A DNA stretch of 64,000 nucleotides from Salinimicrobium sp963709775 (GCA_963709775.1 CAVPXS010000005.1:127481-191480); one strand, 5' to 3'; counted from the stretch's first letter, positions 46,979 through 59,072 are shown. The notes: a model not told the origin generated them from the sequence alone. Program-made: numbers and translations.

Positions 46979-47263
46979 ATGGAAGAATTTATGCTTCCCT
47001 GTTTAAATAAGCAGCTTTTTGGCGTTGATTGTCTTGGTTGTGGAGCCCAGAGAGCACTTGTTCTGGTTTTCCAGGGAGAGTTTGCGGCAGCCTTTAAAAT
47101 GTTTCCTGCCATCTATACTATTCTTATCCTGCTTCTTTTTCTCTTAACAAATTTATTTCTAAAATTTAAAGGTGACTGGTACATCAAAGTCGCCCTTATT
47201 TTGCTGAACGCCCTAATCATTATTGGCGCCTACTTTTATAAAATGAGTTTTTTGATTAACTAA
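46979..47263 (+). CDS. DUF2752 domain membrane protein
   Basis: 94 residues. The CLNKQLFGVDCLGCGAQRAL segment (CxxCG loop) followed by membrane helices (FPAIYTILILLLFLLTNLF, VALILLNALIIIGAYFY) is the DUF2752 hallmark. It starts 5 bp after the T9SS cargo gene and is followed after 12 bp by a CCC-motif protein. Function unknown. Confidence 0.85.
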   Translation: MEEFMLPCLNKQLFGVDCLGCGAQRALVLVFQGEFAAAFKMFPAIYTILILLLFLLTNLFLKFKGDWYIKVALILLNALIIIGAYFYKMSFLIN

Positions 47264-47275
47264 CCAACATAAATT

Positions 47276-47602
47276 ATGGAAAAACCAACCTTACCCAATT
47301 CAACTCTAATCTTAATTTTCGGAATTCTTTCTATCCTCACCTGCTGTTGCTGGGGGATCATTGGTCTTATCTTTGGGATCGTGGCCCTTGTACTGGCAAA
47401 ATCGGCTAAACAAATCTATATGGCCGAACCGGATACGTATTCCGGATACAGCAATGTAAAGACAGGGAGGATCCTTGCCATTATTGGAATTGTACTTTCG
47501 GCAATTTACCTGATTGTAAACATTGTGCTTGTCGCAATCTACGGTTGGGATGGAATGCAGGAAATGATGATGGAATCAATGCAGAATTACCAGAACCAGT
47601 AG
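47276..47602 (+). CDS. CCC motif membrane protein
   Basis: 108 residues with two membrane helices; ILSILTCCCWGIIGLIFGIVA holds the triple Cys that names this Bacteroidetes family, and KTGRILAIIGIVLSAIYLIV is the second helix. It sits 12 bp after the DUF2752 gene, a common pairing I know from flavobacteria. Function unknown. Confidence 0.85.
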   Translation: MEKPTLPNSTLILIFGILSILTCCCWGIIGLIFGIVALVLAKSAKQIYMAEPDTYSGYSNVKTGRILAIIGIVLSAIYLIVNIVLVAIYGWDGMQEMMMESMQNYQNQ

Positions 47603-47661
47603 TTTTAAGTGGTCAGTATTCGGTGCTCAGTGTTCAGAACCTGGAACTTTGAACTTTGAAT

Positions 47662-47706
47662 AAAAAAGAGGGGCGAAAAATGCTATTTTTCGCCCCTCTT
47701 ATTTTT
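47662..47706. terminator. Bidirectional terminator between the CCC-motif gene and rocD
   Basis: GAGGGGCGAAAAA (47668-47680) pairs perfectly with TTTTTCGCCCCTC (47686-47698) around ATGCT, with A6 before and ATTTTTA after, so it serves both convergent genes. Confidence 0.88.
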
Positions 47707-47719
47707 AATCATTCAAGAA

Positions 47720-48964
47720 TTATTTCTCGAATTCCTGAAGTGTCTTTGTGATAATATCAACACAATCCAACAACTGCTCTTCGTTCATCACCAACGGCGG
47801 AGCGAATCTAATGATGTTACCGTGTGTAGGTTTTGCCAACAAACCGTTTTCCTTAAGTTTCATACAAATGTCCCAGGCTGTAGAACTATCTTCGGAATCA
47901 TTGATCACGATAGCGTTCAATAAACCTTTACCTCTTACCAGGTTTACAATATTTGAACTGCGGATATAATCGTCAAGCTTTCTTCTAAAAAGATTTCCGA
48001 GTTTTTCGGCATTTTCAGCAAGTTTCTCGTCTTTTATAACATCCAGGGCAGCCATCGCTACCGCACAGGCTACAGGATTTCCTCCAAAAGTGGAACCGTG
48101 CTGTCCCGGCTGTATCACGTTCATCACATCATCATTGGCAAGTACTGCCGAAACAGGATAAACTCCGCCGGAAATCGCTTTCCCAAGGATCAGGATATCC
48201 GGTTTTACATTTTCGTGCTCAACTGCGAGAAGTTTTCCGGTACGGGCAATTCCCGTCTGCACTTCATCGGCTATGAAAAGTACATTGTGCTTCTCACAAA
48301 GCTCTTTTGCGCGGGTAAGAAACCCTTCCGAAGGAACATAAACTCCGGCTTCTCCCTGGATTGGTTCTACAAGGAATCCGGCGATATTGCTGTTGTTCTT
48401 AAGCACTTCTTCCAGCGCCTCGACATCATTATAAGGTATCTTGAGGAATCCTGGAGTGTAAGGTCCAAAGTTCTTACGTGCTCCTTCGTCATTTGAGAAA
48501 GAGATAATAGTAGTGGTCCTTCCGTGGAAGTTATTTTCACAAACAACGATCTGCGCTTCAGTTTCCTCTACCCCTTTTTTCTCATAGGCCCACTTACGTG
48601 CGATCTTTATGGCAGTTTCAACAGCCTCGGCCCCCGTGTTCATTGGGAGTAGCTTATCAAAATCAAAATATTCTGACGCATATTTTTCATACTTTCCTAA
48701 AATGTCATTATGGAAAGCTCTTGAAGTAAGGGTAAGTTTTTGAGCCTGTTCTGTCATCGCCCCAACGATCCTCGGGTGACAATGCCCCTGGTTAACAGCC
48801 GAGTAAGCCGAAAGAAAATCGTAATATTTTTTTCCTTCCACATCCCATACGTGCACACCTTCTCCTTTTTCCAGTACTACCGGAAGCGGGTGATAATTAT
48901 GAGCACCATATTTGTCTTCTAATTCAATCGCCTCGCGGGAAGAAATTTTTTCTGAAACCTTCAT
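47720..48964 (-). CDS. rocD: Ornithine-oxo-acid transaminase
   Basis: 414-residue class III aminotransferase converting ornithine + 2-oxoglutarate to glutamate semialdehyde. KYYDFLSAYSAVNQGHCHP, MNTGAEAVETAIKIARKW, FHGRTTTIISFSNDE, EPIQGEAGVYVPSEGFL, FIADEVQTGIARTGK and the PLP Lys in ILGKAISGGVYPVSA identify it as OAT rather than ArgD. Single gene, with a bidirectional terminator downstream. Confidence 0.93.
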   Translation of the reverse strand: MKVSEKISSREAIELEDKYGAHNYHPLPVVLEKGEGVHVWDVEGKKYYDFLSAYSAVNQGHCHPRIVGAMTEQAQKLTLTSRAFHNDILGKYEKYASEYFDFDKLLPMNTGAEAVETAIKIARKWAYEKKGVEETEAQIVVCENNFHGRTTTIISFSNDEGARKNFGPYTPGFLKIPYNDVEALEEVLKNNSNIAGFLVEPIQGEAGVYVPSEGFLTRAKELCEKHNVLFIADEVQTGIARTGKLLAVEHENVKPDILILGKAISGGVYPVSAVLANDDVMNVIQPGQHGSTFGGNPVACAVAMAALDVIKDEKLAENAEKLGNLFRRKLDDYIRSSNIVNLVRGKGLLNAIVINDSEDSSTAWDICMKLKENGLLAKPTHGNIIRFAPPLVMNEEQLLDCVDIITKTLQEFEK

Positions 48965-49129
48965 TTTAATTTTTTTTACAATTACTAAAAAATAAATTCC
49001 TGCTTTTCAAAAACACCAGTAAAACCGGGTATTTTGAGGAGAGAAATCATCCTGAATTCAGAAGTCGCAAATTACTAAATGTTTCCTGATTTTTTAAGGC
49101 TTGCGCCCAATAATTCTTAGCTTTTATCC

Positions 49130-49137
49130 TATTTTTG
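49130..49137 (+). promoter_or_regulatory. Probable rlmD promoter -7 box with very short leader
   Basis: TATTTTTG fits TAnnTTTG and ends 4 bp before ATG 49142, implying a leaderless or near-leaderless mRNA. Confidence 0.45.
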
Positions 49138-49141
49138 CGCC

Positions 49142-50555
49142 ATGGCGAGAAAGAACAAAAACAAAGAATTTAAGAACCTGGAAGTCATAGATGCAGGTGC
49201 AAAAGGAAAAAGCATAGCAAAGGCTCCAGATGGTAAGGTGATCTTTATTGGAAATGCGGTGCCGGGAGATGTGGTTGATGTGCAGACTACCAAAAAGAAA
49301 CGTGCTTTTTACGAGGGTACAGCTACTAAAATCCATGAATATTCAGATAAACGAGTAGAACCGCCCTGCATCCACTTTAGTGTTTGTGGAGGCTGCAAAT
49401 GGCAGTTCATGGGTTATGAGCACCAGTTGTTCTATAAGCAAAAGGAGGTTTTAAATAACCTAACCCGCCTTGGAAAAATTGAATTACCTGAAGTCACTCC
49501 AATTCTTGGCAGTAAAGAGATTTACTTTTACCGCAATAAAATGGAATTTTCCTTTAGCGACAGCCGCTGGCTAACGCAGGAAGAGATACAAAGCGGCAAA
49601 GATATCGAAGACAGGGATGCCCTTGGGATTCCATATTCCCGGCATGTGGGATAAAATTCTTGACATTAAAGAATGTCATCTACAACAGGCTCCAAGCAAC
49701 GGAATTCGCAACAGCATTAAAAAATTTGCTGTTGAAAATGACATTCCGTTTTTCAATACCCGCGATCAAAGAGGAATGTTGCGCACCTTAATGATAAGGA
49801 CTTCTTCCACAGGAGAGATCATGGTGCTACTTCAGTTTTTTGAAGAAAATAAGGAGAAGAGAGAATTGCTTCTTGATTTTGTTGCTGAAGAATTTCCGGA
49901 AATCACCAGCCTTCAATACGTCATTAACCCAAAGGGAAATGATACTATTTACGATCAGGAAGTTATTTGCTATAAAGGACAGGATCATATTTTTGAGGAG
50001 ATGGAAGGTCTTAAGTTCAAGATCAACGCAAAATCTTTTTATCAGACCAATTCTTCCCAGGCATACGAACTTTACAAGATCACACGGGATTTTGCCGGTT
50101 TAACCGGGAATGAACTGGTTTATGACCTTTATACCGGAACAGGTACAATTGCACAATTTGTAGCTGCAAAAGCGGGAAAAGTTGTAGGTGTTGAAGCGGT
50201 GCCCGAAGCTATTGAAGATGCAAAAGAAAACGCCCGAAACAACAATATTTCCAACACCGAGTTTTATGTTGGAGACATGAAAAAAGTATTTACCGCGCAA
50301 TTTGTGAAGGAGCATGGTCATCCCGATGTTTTGATCACCGATCCACCACGTGACGGAATGCACAAGGATGTGGTTGCACAAATTATTGGTATCTTGCCTC
50401 AGCGAATTGTTTATGTAAGTTGTAATTCGGCCACCCAGGCAAGGGATCTTGCCCTGCTGGACGAACATTATAAAGTAACAAGAACTCAGGCAGTAGATAT
50501 GTTTCCACAAACCTTTCACGTTGAGAATGTAGTTTGCTTAGAAAGAAGATTATGA
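49142..50555 (+). CDS. rlmD: 23S rRNA (uracil-1939-C5)-methyltransferase, frameshifted (+1) near 49625
   Basis: SAM-dependent m5U methylase of 23S rRNA, about 470 residues when joined. TRAM-like N-terminus (NLEVIDAGAKGKSIAKAPDG), Fe-S cysteines (EPPCIHFSVCGGCKWQ), then in the +1 frame GFHIPGMWDKILDIKECHLQ, the SAM motif VYDLYTGTGTIAQFVA, ITDPPRDGMH and the catalytic Cys in RIVYVSCNSATQARD. The frame changes in GCC CTT GGG ATT C (49619-49631). It is followed by DUF6452 and DUF6048 genes with overlapping starts. Confidence 0.93.
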
Positions 50556-51040
50556 ACAGGTTCCAAAAATGGCTTTTTTTAGGAGGTTTTTTTGTCTTGA
50601 CCTTGGGATGTCAACGAGATGATATTTGTCCCGAAGGCACAGAGACCACTCCCCTTCTGGTAATTGAATTTTACGATCCTTTAGACCCTACCCGGCTAAA
50701 AGCAGTTTCAAACTTAACGGTTCGCGCCAGCGGTAAGGAAGAAGTATTGCTGGGACCTGAAACGGTAAACACCATTAGTATCCCGCTAAAGACCAACGAA
50801 AACTTCACCGAATATATCTTTACCACCAATTCCAATAGCGACGAAGAAAATGAAGATATAGTATCTTTTACATACTCTCCGGACCCCGAATATCTCAATC
50901 GCGCCTGCGGATACAAAATAAACTACAACGGCCTTGATGTGGCGGTTAATGCAGATGAGGATAACTGGATAATTTCAGAAACTATTATACAAGAAAGCGT
51001 TGAAAATGAAACAGAAGCTCATATATATTTTACTCATTAG
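50552..51040 (+). CDS. DUF6452 family lipoprotein
   Basis: About 162 residues from ATG 50552, which overlaps the rlmD stop (ATGA). Lipobox FVLTLGC puts the lipid Cys at 20, and CQRDDICPEGTETTPLLVIEF starts the mature domain, which has two more Cys (ICPE, RACGYK). rlmD-DUF6452-DUF6048 is a conserved flavobacterial order. Role unknown, probably outer-membrane related. Confidence 0.85.
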   Translation: MNRFQKWLFLGGFFVLTLGCQRDDICPEGTETTPLLVIEFYDPLDPTRLKAVSNLTVRASGKEEVLLGPETVNTISIPLKTNENFTEYIFTTNSNSDEENEDIVSFTYSPDPEYLNRACGYKINYNGLDVAVNADEDNWIISETIIQESVENETEAHIYFTH

Positions 51041-51704
51041 TTTTGGGTTTCATTCTTCTGCAGTTTTTGCCCAACAGGAAGTGGCTACAGACACTGTTGA
51101 TGCCAGGGAAAAATACGGACTACGAGTGGGGATCGACCTCTCAAAACCTTTGAGAACCTTTTTGGAGGAAGACTATGAGGGTCTTGAGATCAAAGGTGAT
51201 TACAGGTTGTATGAAAGAATTTACCTGGCAGGGGAATTTGGGAATGAAAAGAATGTTATTTCCGAACCCAATGTTACTGCTTCTGCCAAAGGAAGTTATA
51301 TGAAGCTAGGTGCAGACTACAACTTTTACGAAAACTGGACCGGGATGCAAAACCTCATTTATTTCGGGGTGCGCTATGGGTTCGCTACATTCTCCAGTGA
51401 ACTTCAGGAATTCTCTATATACAACAGGAACCCCTATTTTGGACCCGATGTAAGAGCAGAATCACGTGAATACAATAATCTTACCGCAGGATGGGCAGAA
51501 CTTCAATTAGGAATAAAAGTGGAGGTTTTAAACAACCTCTATCTCAGCACCCATGTAGAGCTTAAGAAAAAGATCAATGAGACCAAACCGGGGAATTTCG
51601 ACAATCTCTATATCCCCGGATTTAATCGTACTTATGACGGCAGTAGTCTTGGAGTAGGTTATGGTTACTCCATTTCTTATTTGATCCCTCTTTATAAAAG
51701 GTAG
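51006..51704 (+). CDS. DUF6048 family outer-membrane barrel-like protein
   Basis: About 232 residues from ATG 51006, overlapping DUF6452 by 35 bp. Signal peptide (KLIYILLISFGFHSSAVFAQ), then beta strands with alternating residues (YGLRVGIDLSKPLRTFLEED, MKLGADYNFYENW, YFGVRYGFATFSSE) and a final strand LGVGYGYSISYLIPLYKR, typical of an outer-membrane barrel. Function unknown. Confidence 0.83.
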   Translation: MKQKLIYILLISFGFHSSAVFAQQEVATDTVDAREKYGLRVGIDLSKPLRTFLEEDYEGLEIKGDYRLYERIYLAGEFGNEKNVISEPNVTASAKGSYMKLGADYNFYENWTGMQNLIYFGVRYGFATFSSELQEFSIYNRNPYFGPDVRAESREYNNLTAGWAELQLGIKVEVLNNLYLSTHVELKKKINETKPGNFDNLYIPGFNRTYDGSSLGVGYGYSISYLIPLYKR

Positions 51705-51705
51705 A

Positions 51706-52866
51706 TTAAGCCTCTTGTTTTTTTGCTTTTTTAGAACCTTCGTAGATCTCGTATTTAAGCAGTTTAGATTCCAGTGAACCGTTAAATAATTTGATCTTTC
51801 TGGAAGGTCTAAGCCCCACATGTTTGATTGCCTCAAGATTTGAAGTTATGAACCAGGCATGCGTGCCGGGATAACTTTGCTTAAGAGTATCTCCAATGGC
51901 CTTGTAAAATTCAGGCATATTTATTTCGAGGCGCTCTCCGTATGGCGGATTGAATACCATATGTAAATGCCTTTCGGTTTGCTTTTCAGTCTTAAAGAAA
52001 TCCTCGTGTTCTACAGAGATAAATTCTGAAAGATTTGCATTCTGAATATTATCCTTGGCTTTTTGAACAGCCGAAGGTGCTTTATCATATCCCTTTATAG
52101 TGAAATGGAAATCCCGTGCCTTCTTTAGTACAGATTCCTGTATCTTTTCGAAAAGATCTTCATCCCAATCCTTCCACTTTTCAAAACCAAATTCCTTCCG
52201 GTTAAGATTTGGAGGGATATTACAGGCGATCATAGCAGCTTCAATTAAAATGGTACCACTACCGCACATAGGATCCATAAAATCGCACTGTCCATCCCAA
52301 CCCGAATGTAACAACATTCCTGCCGCCAAAACTTCATTTATAGGTGCAATATTGGTTGCTGACTTATAACCGCGTTTATGTAAAGACTGCCCCGAACTAT
52401 CAAGGGAAACAGTACAAAATTCTTTTTCAATATGGATGTTAATACGCAACGATGGGTAGTCCAGATCAATTCCCGGCCTCTCCCCTGTTCGATCTCTAAA
52501 TCTGTCTACTATGGCATCTTTAGATTTTAGTGCCACATACTTTGAATGGGTAAATTTTTCAGAATGTACTGTAGCGTCAATTGCCAGGGTTTGATTGGCA
52601 TCCATAAAATTTTCCCAGGAGATGTTATTGATCTCGCGATAAAGATCTTCTTCAGAAAAAACTTTAAATGTGGTAATAGGCTTTAAAACCTTTATGGCAG
52701 TGCGCAGAGAAAGATTTGCTTTGTACATAAAGCCCTTGTCCCCGTAAAAAGACACAGACCGTACCCCTTCCTTCACGTCTATCGCTCCTAAATTCCTTAA
52801 TTCTTTGGCAAGTAACGGTTCAAAGCCAAAAAGAGTTTTGGCAACCATTTTAAAATTATTTCCCAT
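51706..52866 (-). CDS. THUMP-domain class I rRNA methyltransferase (RlmL-like)
   Basis: 386 residues. N-terminal THUMP region (about 60-170), SAM-binding DFMDPMCGSGTILIEAAM, and the catalytic motif NPPYGERLE, typical of guanine-N2/adenine-N6 methylases of 23S rRNA. RlmL-type m2G2445 activity is likely but the exact target is inferred. Convergent with DUF6048 (1-bp gap) and divergent from the next methylase. Confidence 0.88.
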   Translation of the reverse strand: MGNNFKMVAKTLFGFEPLLAKELRNLGAIDVKEGVRSVSFYGDKGFMYKANLSLRTAIKVLKPITTFKVFSEEDLYREINNISWENFMDANQTLAIDATVHSEKFTHSKYVALKSKDAIVDRFRDRTGERPGIDLDYPSLRINIHIEKEFCTVSLDSSGQSLHKRGYKSATNIAPINEVLAAGMLLHSGWDGQCDFMDPMCGSGTILIEAAMIACNIPPNLNRKEFGFEKWKDWDEDLFEKIQESVLKKARDFHFTIKGYDKAPSAVQKAKDNIQNANLSEFISVEHEDFFKTEKQTERHLHMVFNPPYGERLEINMPEFYKAIGDTLKQSYPGTHAWFITSNLEAIKHVGLRPSRKIKLFNGSLESKLLKYEIYEGSKKAKKQEA

Positions 52867-52897
52867 TTGTAATTTTCTGTGAGACGCAAAAATACAT

Positions 52898-52905
52898 TAA
52901 TTTTG
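52898..52905 (+). promoter_or_regulatory. Promoter -7 box 6 bp from the methyltransferase start
   Basis: TAATTTTG fits TAnnTTTG and supports ATG 52912 with a near-leaderless transcript. Confidence 0.45.
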
Positions 52906-52911
52906 CAGGAT

Positions 52912-53643
52912 ATGGAATTAGCAGCAAATAAGTGGTTTTCTTCATGGTTTGACACTCCTTATTATCATATTTTATACAGGAACCGCGGTGACGAAGAGGC
53001 TCAGGAATTCATGCAGAACCTTGTACGTTTCTTAAAACTTCCTAAAGGTGCCAGCATACTGGATCTTGCCTGCGGTAAAGGAAGACATGCAGTTTATTTA
53101 AATAAACTCGGTTACAGTGTTACAGGAGTAGATCTTTCGGAAAATAGCATTTCATATGCCAGACAGTTTGAAAATGAAAATCTGAAATTTCACGTTCACT
53201 GTATGTGCAAGCCTATGGGAGAAAAATATGATGCTGTATTCAACCTTTTTACGAGTCTGGGATATTTTGAGGACGAAAGGGAGAACCGCGAAAGCATACT
53301 TGCCATAAAAGAAGAAATTAAAGAAGGTGGTTGGGGAGTCATCGATTTCATGAATGTGAAAAAGGTGATCAATAACCTGGTCCCTTCAGAAGTGAAGACC
53401 GTAAAAGGAATTGATTTCCATATTTCCCGAAAAGTAGAGGACGGTTATATCCTGAAAGATATAGAATTTGAAGATGAGGGAGAGGAACATGCATATACCG
53501 AGAAGGTAAAGGCACTTACCCTTGAGAAGTTTCTTTATTATTTTGATATTGCGGGAATCGAACTTGTGCACACTTTTGGGGATTATCATCTTCAGCCTTA
53601 TGATGAAAAACATTCCGATCGCCTAATACTTGTCTTTAGATAA
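52912..53643 (+). CDS. Class I SAM-dependent methyltransferase
   Basis: About 243 residues. SAM motif I ASILDLACGKGRHAVYLNK, then VTGVDLSENSISYARQ, KYDAVFNLFTSLGYFED and GVIDFMNVKKVINNLVP. Start ATG 52912 follows the -7 box. The substrate is not evident. It shares its last base region with the ZIP transporter start (TAATG overlap), so the two are translationally linked. Confidence 0.82.
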   Translation: MELAANKWFSSWFDTPYYHILYRNRGDEEAQEFMQNLVRFLKLPKGASILDLACGKGRHAVYLNKLGYSVTGVDLSENSISYARQFENENLKFHVHCMCKPMGEKYDAVFNLFTSLGYFEDERENRESILAIKEEIKEGGWGVIDFMNVKKVINNLVPSEVKTVKGIDFHISRKVEDGYILKDIEFEDEGEEHAYTEKVKALTLEKFLYYFDIAGIELVHTFGDYHLQPYDEKHSDRLILVFR

Positions 53644-54311
53644 TGTTATATATACTGCCATTGCTAGCGGTAGTAATAGGATATCTTATATCTCTATTTC
53701 TTAAGCCTTCTTCCTCGACAGGATTCCAGTTGTTACTTTCTTTTAGTGGTGCCTTTTTACTTTCGGTAACGGTTTTTGAAATGTTACCCGAGGTTTATAG
53801 TTCCGGTTATGACAAAGTAGGAGTCTTTATCATGGTAGGTCTGCTATTGCAGATTTTCCTTGAATTTCTTTCCAAGGGTGTGGAGCACGGTCACATGCAC
53901 CACGACAGGAAATCGGCAAAATTTCCTTTTCTGTTGCTTTTCAGTTTGTCCATGCATGCCTTACTCGAGGGATTTCCGCTGAATAACAGTAGTGATCTCC
54001 TCCACGGAGTGGTAATCCATAAAATTCCTGTAGCAGCTATACTTGCTGCATTCCTATTCCACTCAAAAATAGGGAAATTTAAAGCCTTTCTTTTTCTGGC
54101 TATATTCGGCTTAATGACCCCGCTGGGAAGCTGGATCAATGAGAATTTTGCCATTACTGAAGCTTATTCCTCCTATATCAATGCTATGGTAATTGGTATT
54201 TTTCTTCATGTTTCGACTACCATTCTTTTTGAAGCTTCAAAAAACCATAGTTTTAATGCAACAAAACTTGGGGTGGTCATTGCAGGAATATTACTGGCTT
54301 ACTTTCTTTAA
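53643..54311 (+). CDS. ZIP-family metal transporter
   Basis: 222 residues and 7-8 helices. A cytoplasmic His-rich loop (GVEHGHMHHDRKSAKF), a helix-4 motif HALLEGFPLNN and a helix-5 motif HKIPVAAILAAFLFH bear the metal ligands of ZIP (Zn/Fe/Mn uptake) proteins. It overlaps the methyltransferase stop and is followed by DUF4268 after 2 bp, so the three genes form an operon. Confidence 0.88.
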   Translation: MLYILPLLAVVIGYLISLFLKPSSSTGFQLLLSFSGAFLLSVTVFEMLPEVYSSGYDKVGVFIMVGLLLQIFLEFLSKGVEHGHMHHDRKSAKFPFLLLFSLSMHALLEGFPLNNSSDLLHGVVIHKIPVAAILAAFLFHSKIGKFKAFLFLAIFGLMTPLGSWINENFAITEAYSSYINAMVIGIFLHVSTTILFEASKNHSFNATKLGVVIAGILLAYFL

Positions 54312-54313
54312 AT

Positions 54314-54742
54314 ATGTACAGCAGGGAAGAAAGCAAAAAGGTACGGCAGGAATTCTGGATTAGCTTCGGAAAAAATTATCCCCGAAAGTGGCTTTTGTAC
54401 AACACCAAAATCAAGGATTTCTCTCTAAAGTTCACTTTTACCCGAAGTCTTGCTGAAGTTTCTATAGACCTGGATGCAACAGATGAGATCTTGAGGTTGT
54501 ATTACTTTGAAAAATTACAAAGTCTCCAGGCAATCTTGAAAGACGAATATTTGCCAAATGCTGTTTTAGCTGAAGCATATGAACTTGACAATAGAAAAAT
54601 CATCTCCCGTGTTTACGTCACTAAAAATGGTGTAAACATCCATAATAAGAAGGATTGGCCCATCGTACAGGCATGGTTAGCCGAAAAAATGGATGCCCTG
54701 GAAAGATTCTTTTTAGAGTACAGGGATTATATTGAGCAGTAG
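54314..54742 (+). CDS. DUF4268 domain protein
   Basis: 142 residues, single domain. VRQEFWISFGKNYPRKWLLY, IKDFSLKFTFTRSLAEVSID and IHNKKDWPIVQAWLAEKMDAL are the DUF4268 pattern, related to nuclease-like helper domains of unknown function. Last gene before the REP array. Confidence 0.82.
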   Translation: MYSREESKKVRQEFWISFGKNYPRKWLLYNTKIKDFSLKFTFTRSLAEVSIDLDATDEILRLYYFEKLQSLQAILKDEYLPNAVLAEAYELDNRKIISRVYVTKNGVNIHNKKDWPIVQAWLAEKMDALERFFLEYRDYIEQ

Positions 54743-54805
54743 TTTCTCTAACATAATATAATATTACAATAGACCTTCCCGGGAATAAATTTCTCATGTA
54801 AGAGC

Positions 54806-55270
54806 ACCCTCCTCTCTGAGGAGGGGTGGCCGAAGGTCGGGGTGGTGCATGGGACCGGAATGCTGTGGATTTACAACTAATATATAGGAAACCTGACCCA
54901 TCCCGTCCGCCACCTGGCGAACTTCCCCTCCCTGCAAGGGAGGGGAGCTAAAAGTCGTTTCCAGATTTAGTTTTGATTTTGAAATCCTCCTCCTTTAGAG
55001 GATGGTCGCACCCACAGTAGTTTACCAGTAAGTTTCTCGTTATAGTGTTCCCCTCCTCACTGAGGAGGGGTGGCCGCAGGCCGGGGTGGTGCATGGAACC
55101 TGGATGCTTGTCTAGGAGACGGCAGGGATCATGTGAACATCCAAATTTAAATTAGAGTAAACCTGACCCTCCCCGTCCCTGCAAGGGAGGGGAGCTAAGA
55201 TTCGTTTCCAGATTGGGCTTTTTTAGTGTTCCCCTCCTCTCTGAGGAGGGGTGGCCGCAGGCCGGGTTGG
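54806..55270. repeat. REP-type repeat cluster (three main copies plus two companion palindromes)
   Basis: The element CCCTCCTCTCTGAGGAGGG followed by GTGGCCGcagGCCGGGGTGG occurs at 54806-54850, 55050-55094 and 55231-55270. Between them a second palindrome (CCCCTCCCTGCAAGGGAGGGG, at about 54925-54948 and 55170-55194) occurs twice, each followed by a shared tail (CGTTTCCAGATT). All units are non-coding and palindromic; the 580-bp gap between DUF4268 and the 5S rRNA holds nothing else. Confidence 0.8.
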
Positions 55271-55281
55271 TTTTAAGGCAT

Positions 55282-55317
55282 AAAAAAACCCTTCATCAAA
55301 TACATGATGAAGGGTTT
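55282..55317 (-). terminator. rrn operon terminator
   Basis: AAACCCTTCATC (55286-55297) and GATGAAGGGTTT (55306-55317) form a perfect 12-bp stem; on the minus strand a T run (55288-55282) follows. It is 6 bp beyond the 5S gene. Confidence 0.9.
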
Positions 55318-55322
55318 AAAAG

Positions 55323-55430
<108 letters not shown>

Positions 55431-55505
55431 AGATCTTTAGTATGCAGTTGGCAGTGTTTTAGTAAGCAGTAAAGCTTACATCTACCAGATGTCATACCTA
55501 ATAAG

Positions 55506-55528
55506 TTGACATAATTGGAAAATAAAAA
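55506..55528 (-). other. 3' arm of the 23S rRNA processing stem
   Basis: TTGACATAATTGGAAAATAA on the plus strand is the same (one-base bulge) as minus-strand sequence at 58583-58604, so in the minus-strand transcript the two arms pair and enclose 23S rRNA. Confidence 0.65.
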
Positions 55529-55599
55529 TTGAGGGAACATGTCTTTGAGCAAGTATATTAAGCTTTAGGTTGTTCCTCCCGGCCTTTGCAGGCCGGGAA

Positions 55600-58436
<2,837 letters not shown>

Positions 58437-58582
58437 CTTTTACCTAATATGCTCTTGCAAGAAGTTATTCGTTATAAGTTAAAAGTTAATAAAAACTCTC
58501 TCCTCAATACTTCAAACCTCTTAAAATATAATTTGCTCTATCTATAATTTAAAAAACTATAGAAATTTTTATGTTTCTCGTA

Positions 58583-58604
58583 TTCTTATTTTCCAATATG
58601 TCAA
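58583..58604 (-). other. 5' arm of the 23S rRNA processing stem
   Basis: Minus-strand TTGACATATTGGAAAATAAG is complementary to the arm at 55506-55528 with one bulge, giving an RNase III-type stem around 23S. Confidence 0.65.
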
Positions 58605-58686
58605 TGAACGTTTTTGAAATGATTAAGGCTTAATGATTAAGGTCTAATGCTATTAAACATTATTCCTTACACCTTAGACATTTCAG

Positions 58687-58763
58687 TGGTGGAGAATATC
58701 GGAGTCGAACCGATGACCTCCTGCGTGCAAGGCAGGCGCTCTAGCCAGCTGAGCTAATCCCCC
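58687..58763 (-). tRNA. tRNA-Ala(TGC)
   Basis: The minus strand folds as a cloverleaf starting GGGGGATTAGCTCAGC, anticodon loop TTGCACG (TGC), T-loop GGTTCGACTCC, and an encoded CCA end. It is the second spacer tRNA between 16S and 23S. Confidence 0.97.
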
Positions 58764-58908
58764 GTTTGTAAACTGAAATTCCAAAATTTAAAATTCCAAA
58801 TTCCAAAAAGGATAGGTATCCCAACTTCTAAAATTTCCTTTCAATAATATATCAATGAACTTCGCTACTTCGTACTTTCTAAACCTTCTTTGAAAACTTT
58901 TTCTAAAG

Positions 58909-58982
58909 TAGTCTCAGGCAGACTCGAACTGCCGACCTCTACATTATCAGTGTAGCGCTCTAACCAGCTGAGCTATGAGACT
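58909..58982 (-). tRNA. tRNA-Ile(GAT)
   Basis: The minus strand AGTCTCATAGCTCAGCTGG starts a cloverleaf with anticodon loop CTGATAA (GAT), T-loop AGTTCGAGTCT and acceptor arm AGTCTCA/TGAGACT; CCA is not encoded. First spacer tRNA after 16S. Confidence 0.97.
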
Positions 58983-59072
58983 GCAATTAGTAGTGAGTAA
59001 TTAGTAGTGAGTAGTTAGTTGCTTTCGCTATTCTCAATACTCAGTACTAAATTCTCAATACTATATATTATT

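Noticed and set aside
54806..55270. Possible CRISPR array
   Set aside because: Copies are palindromic, irregularly spaced (about 180-245 bp) and without unique spacers or cas genes.
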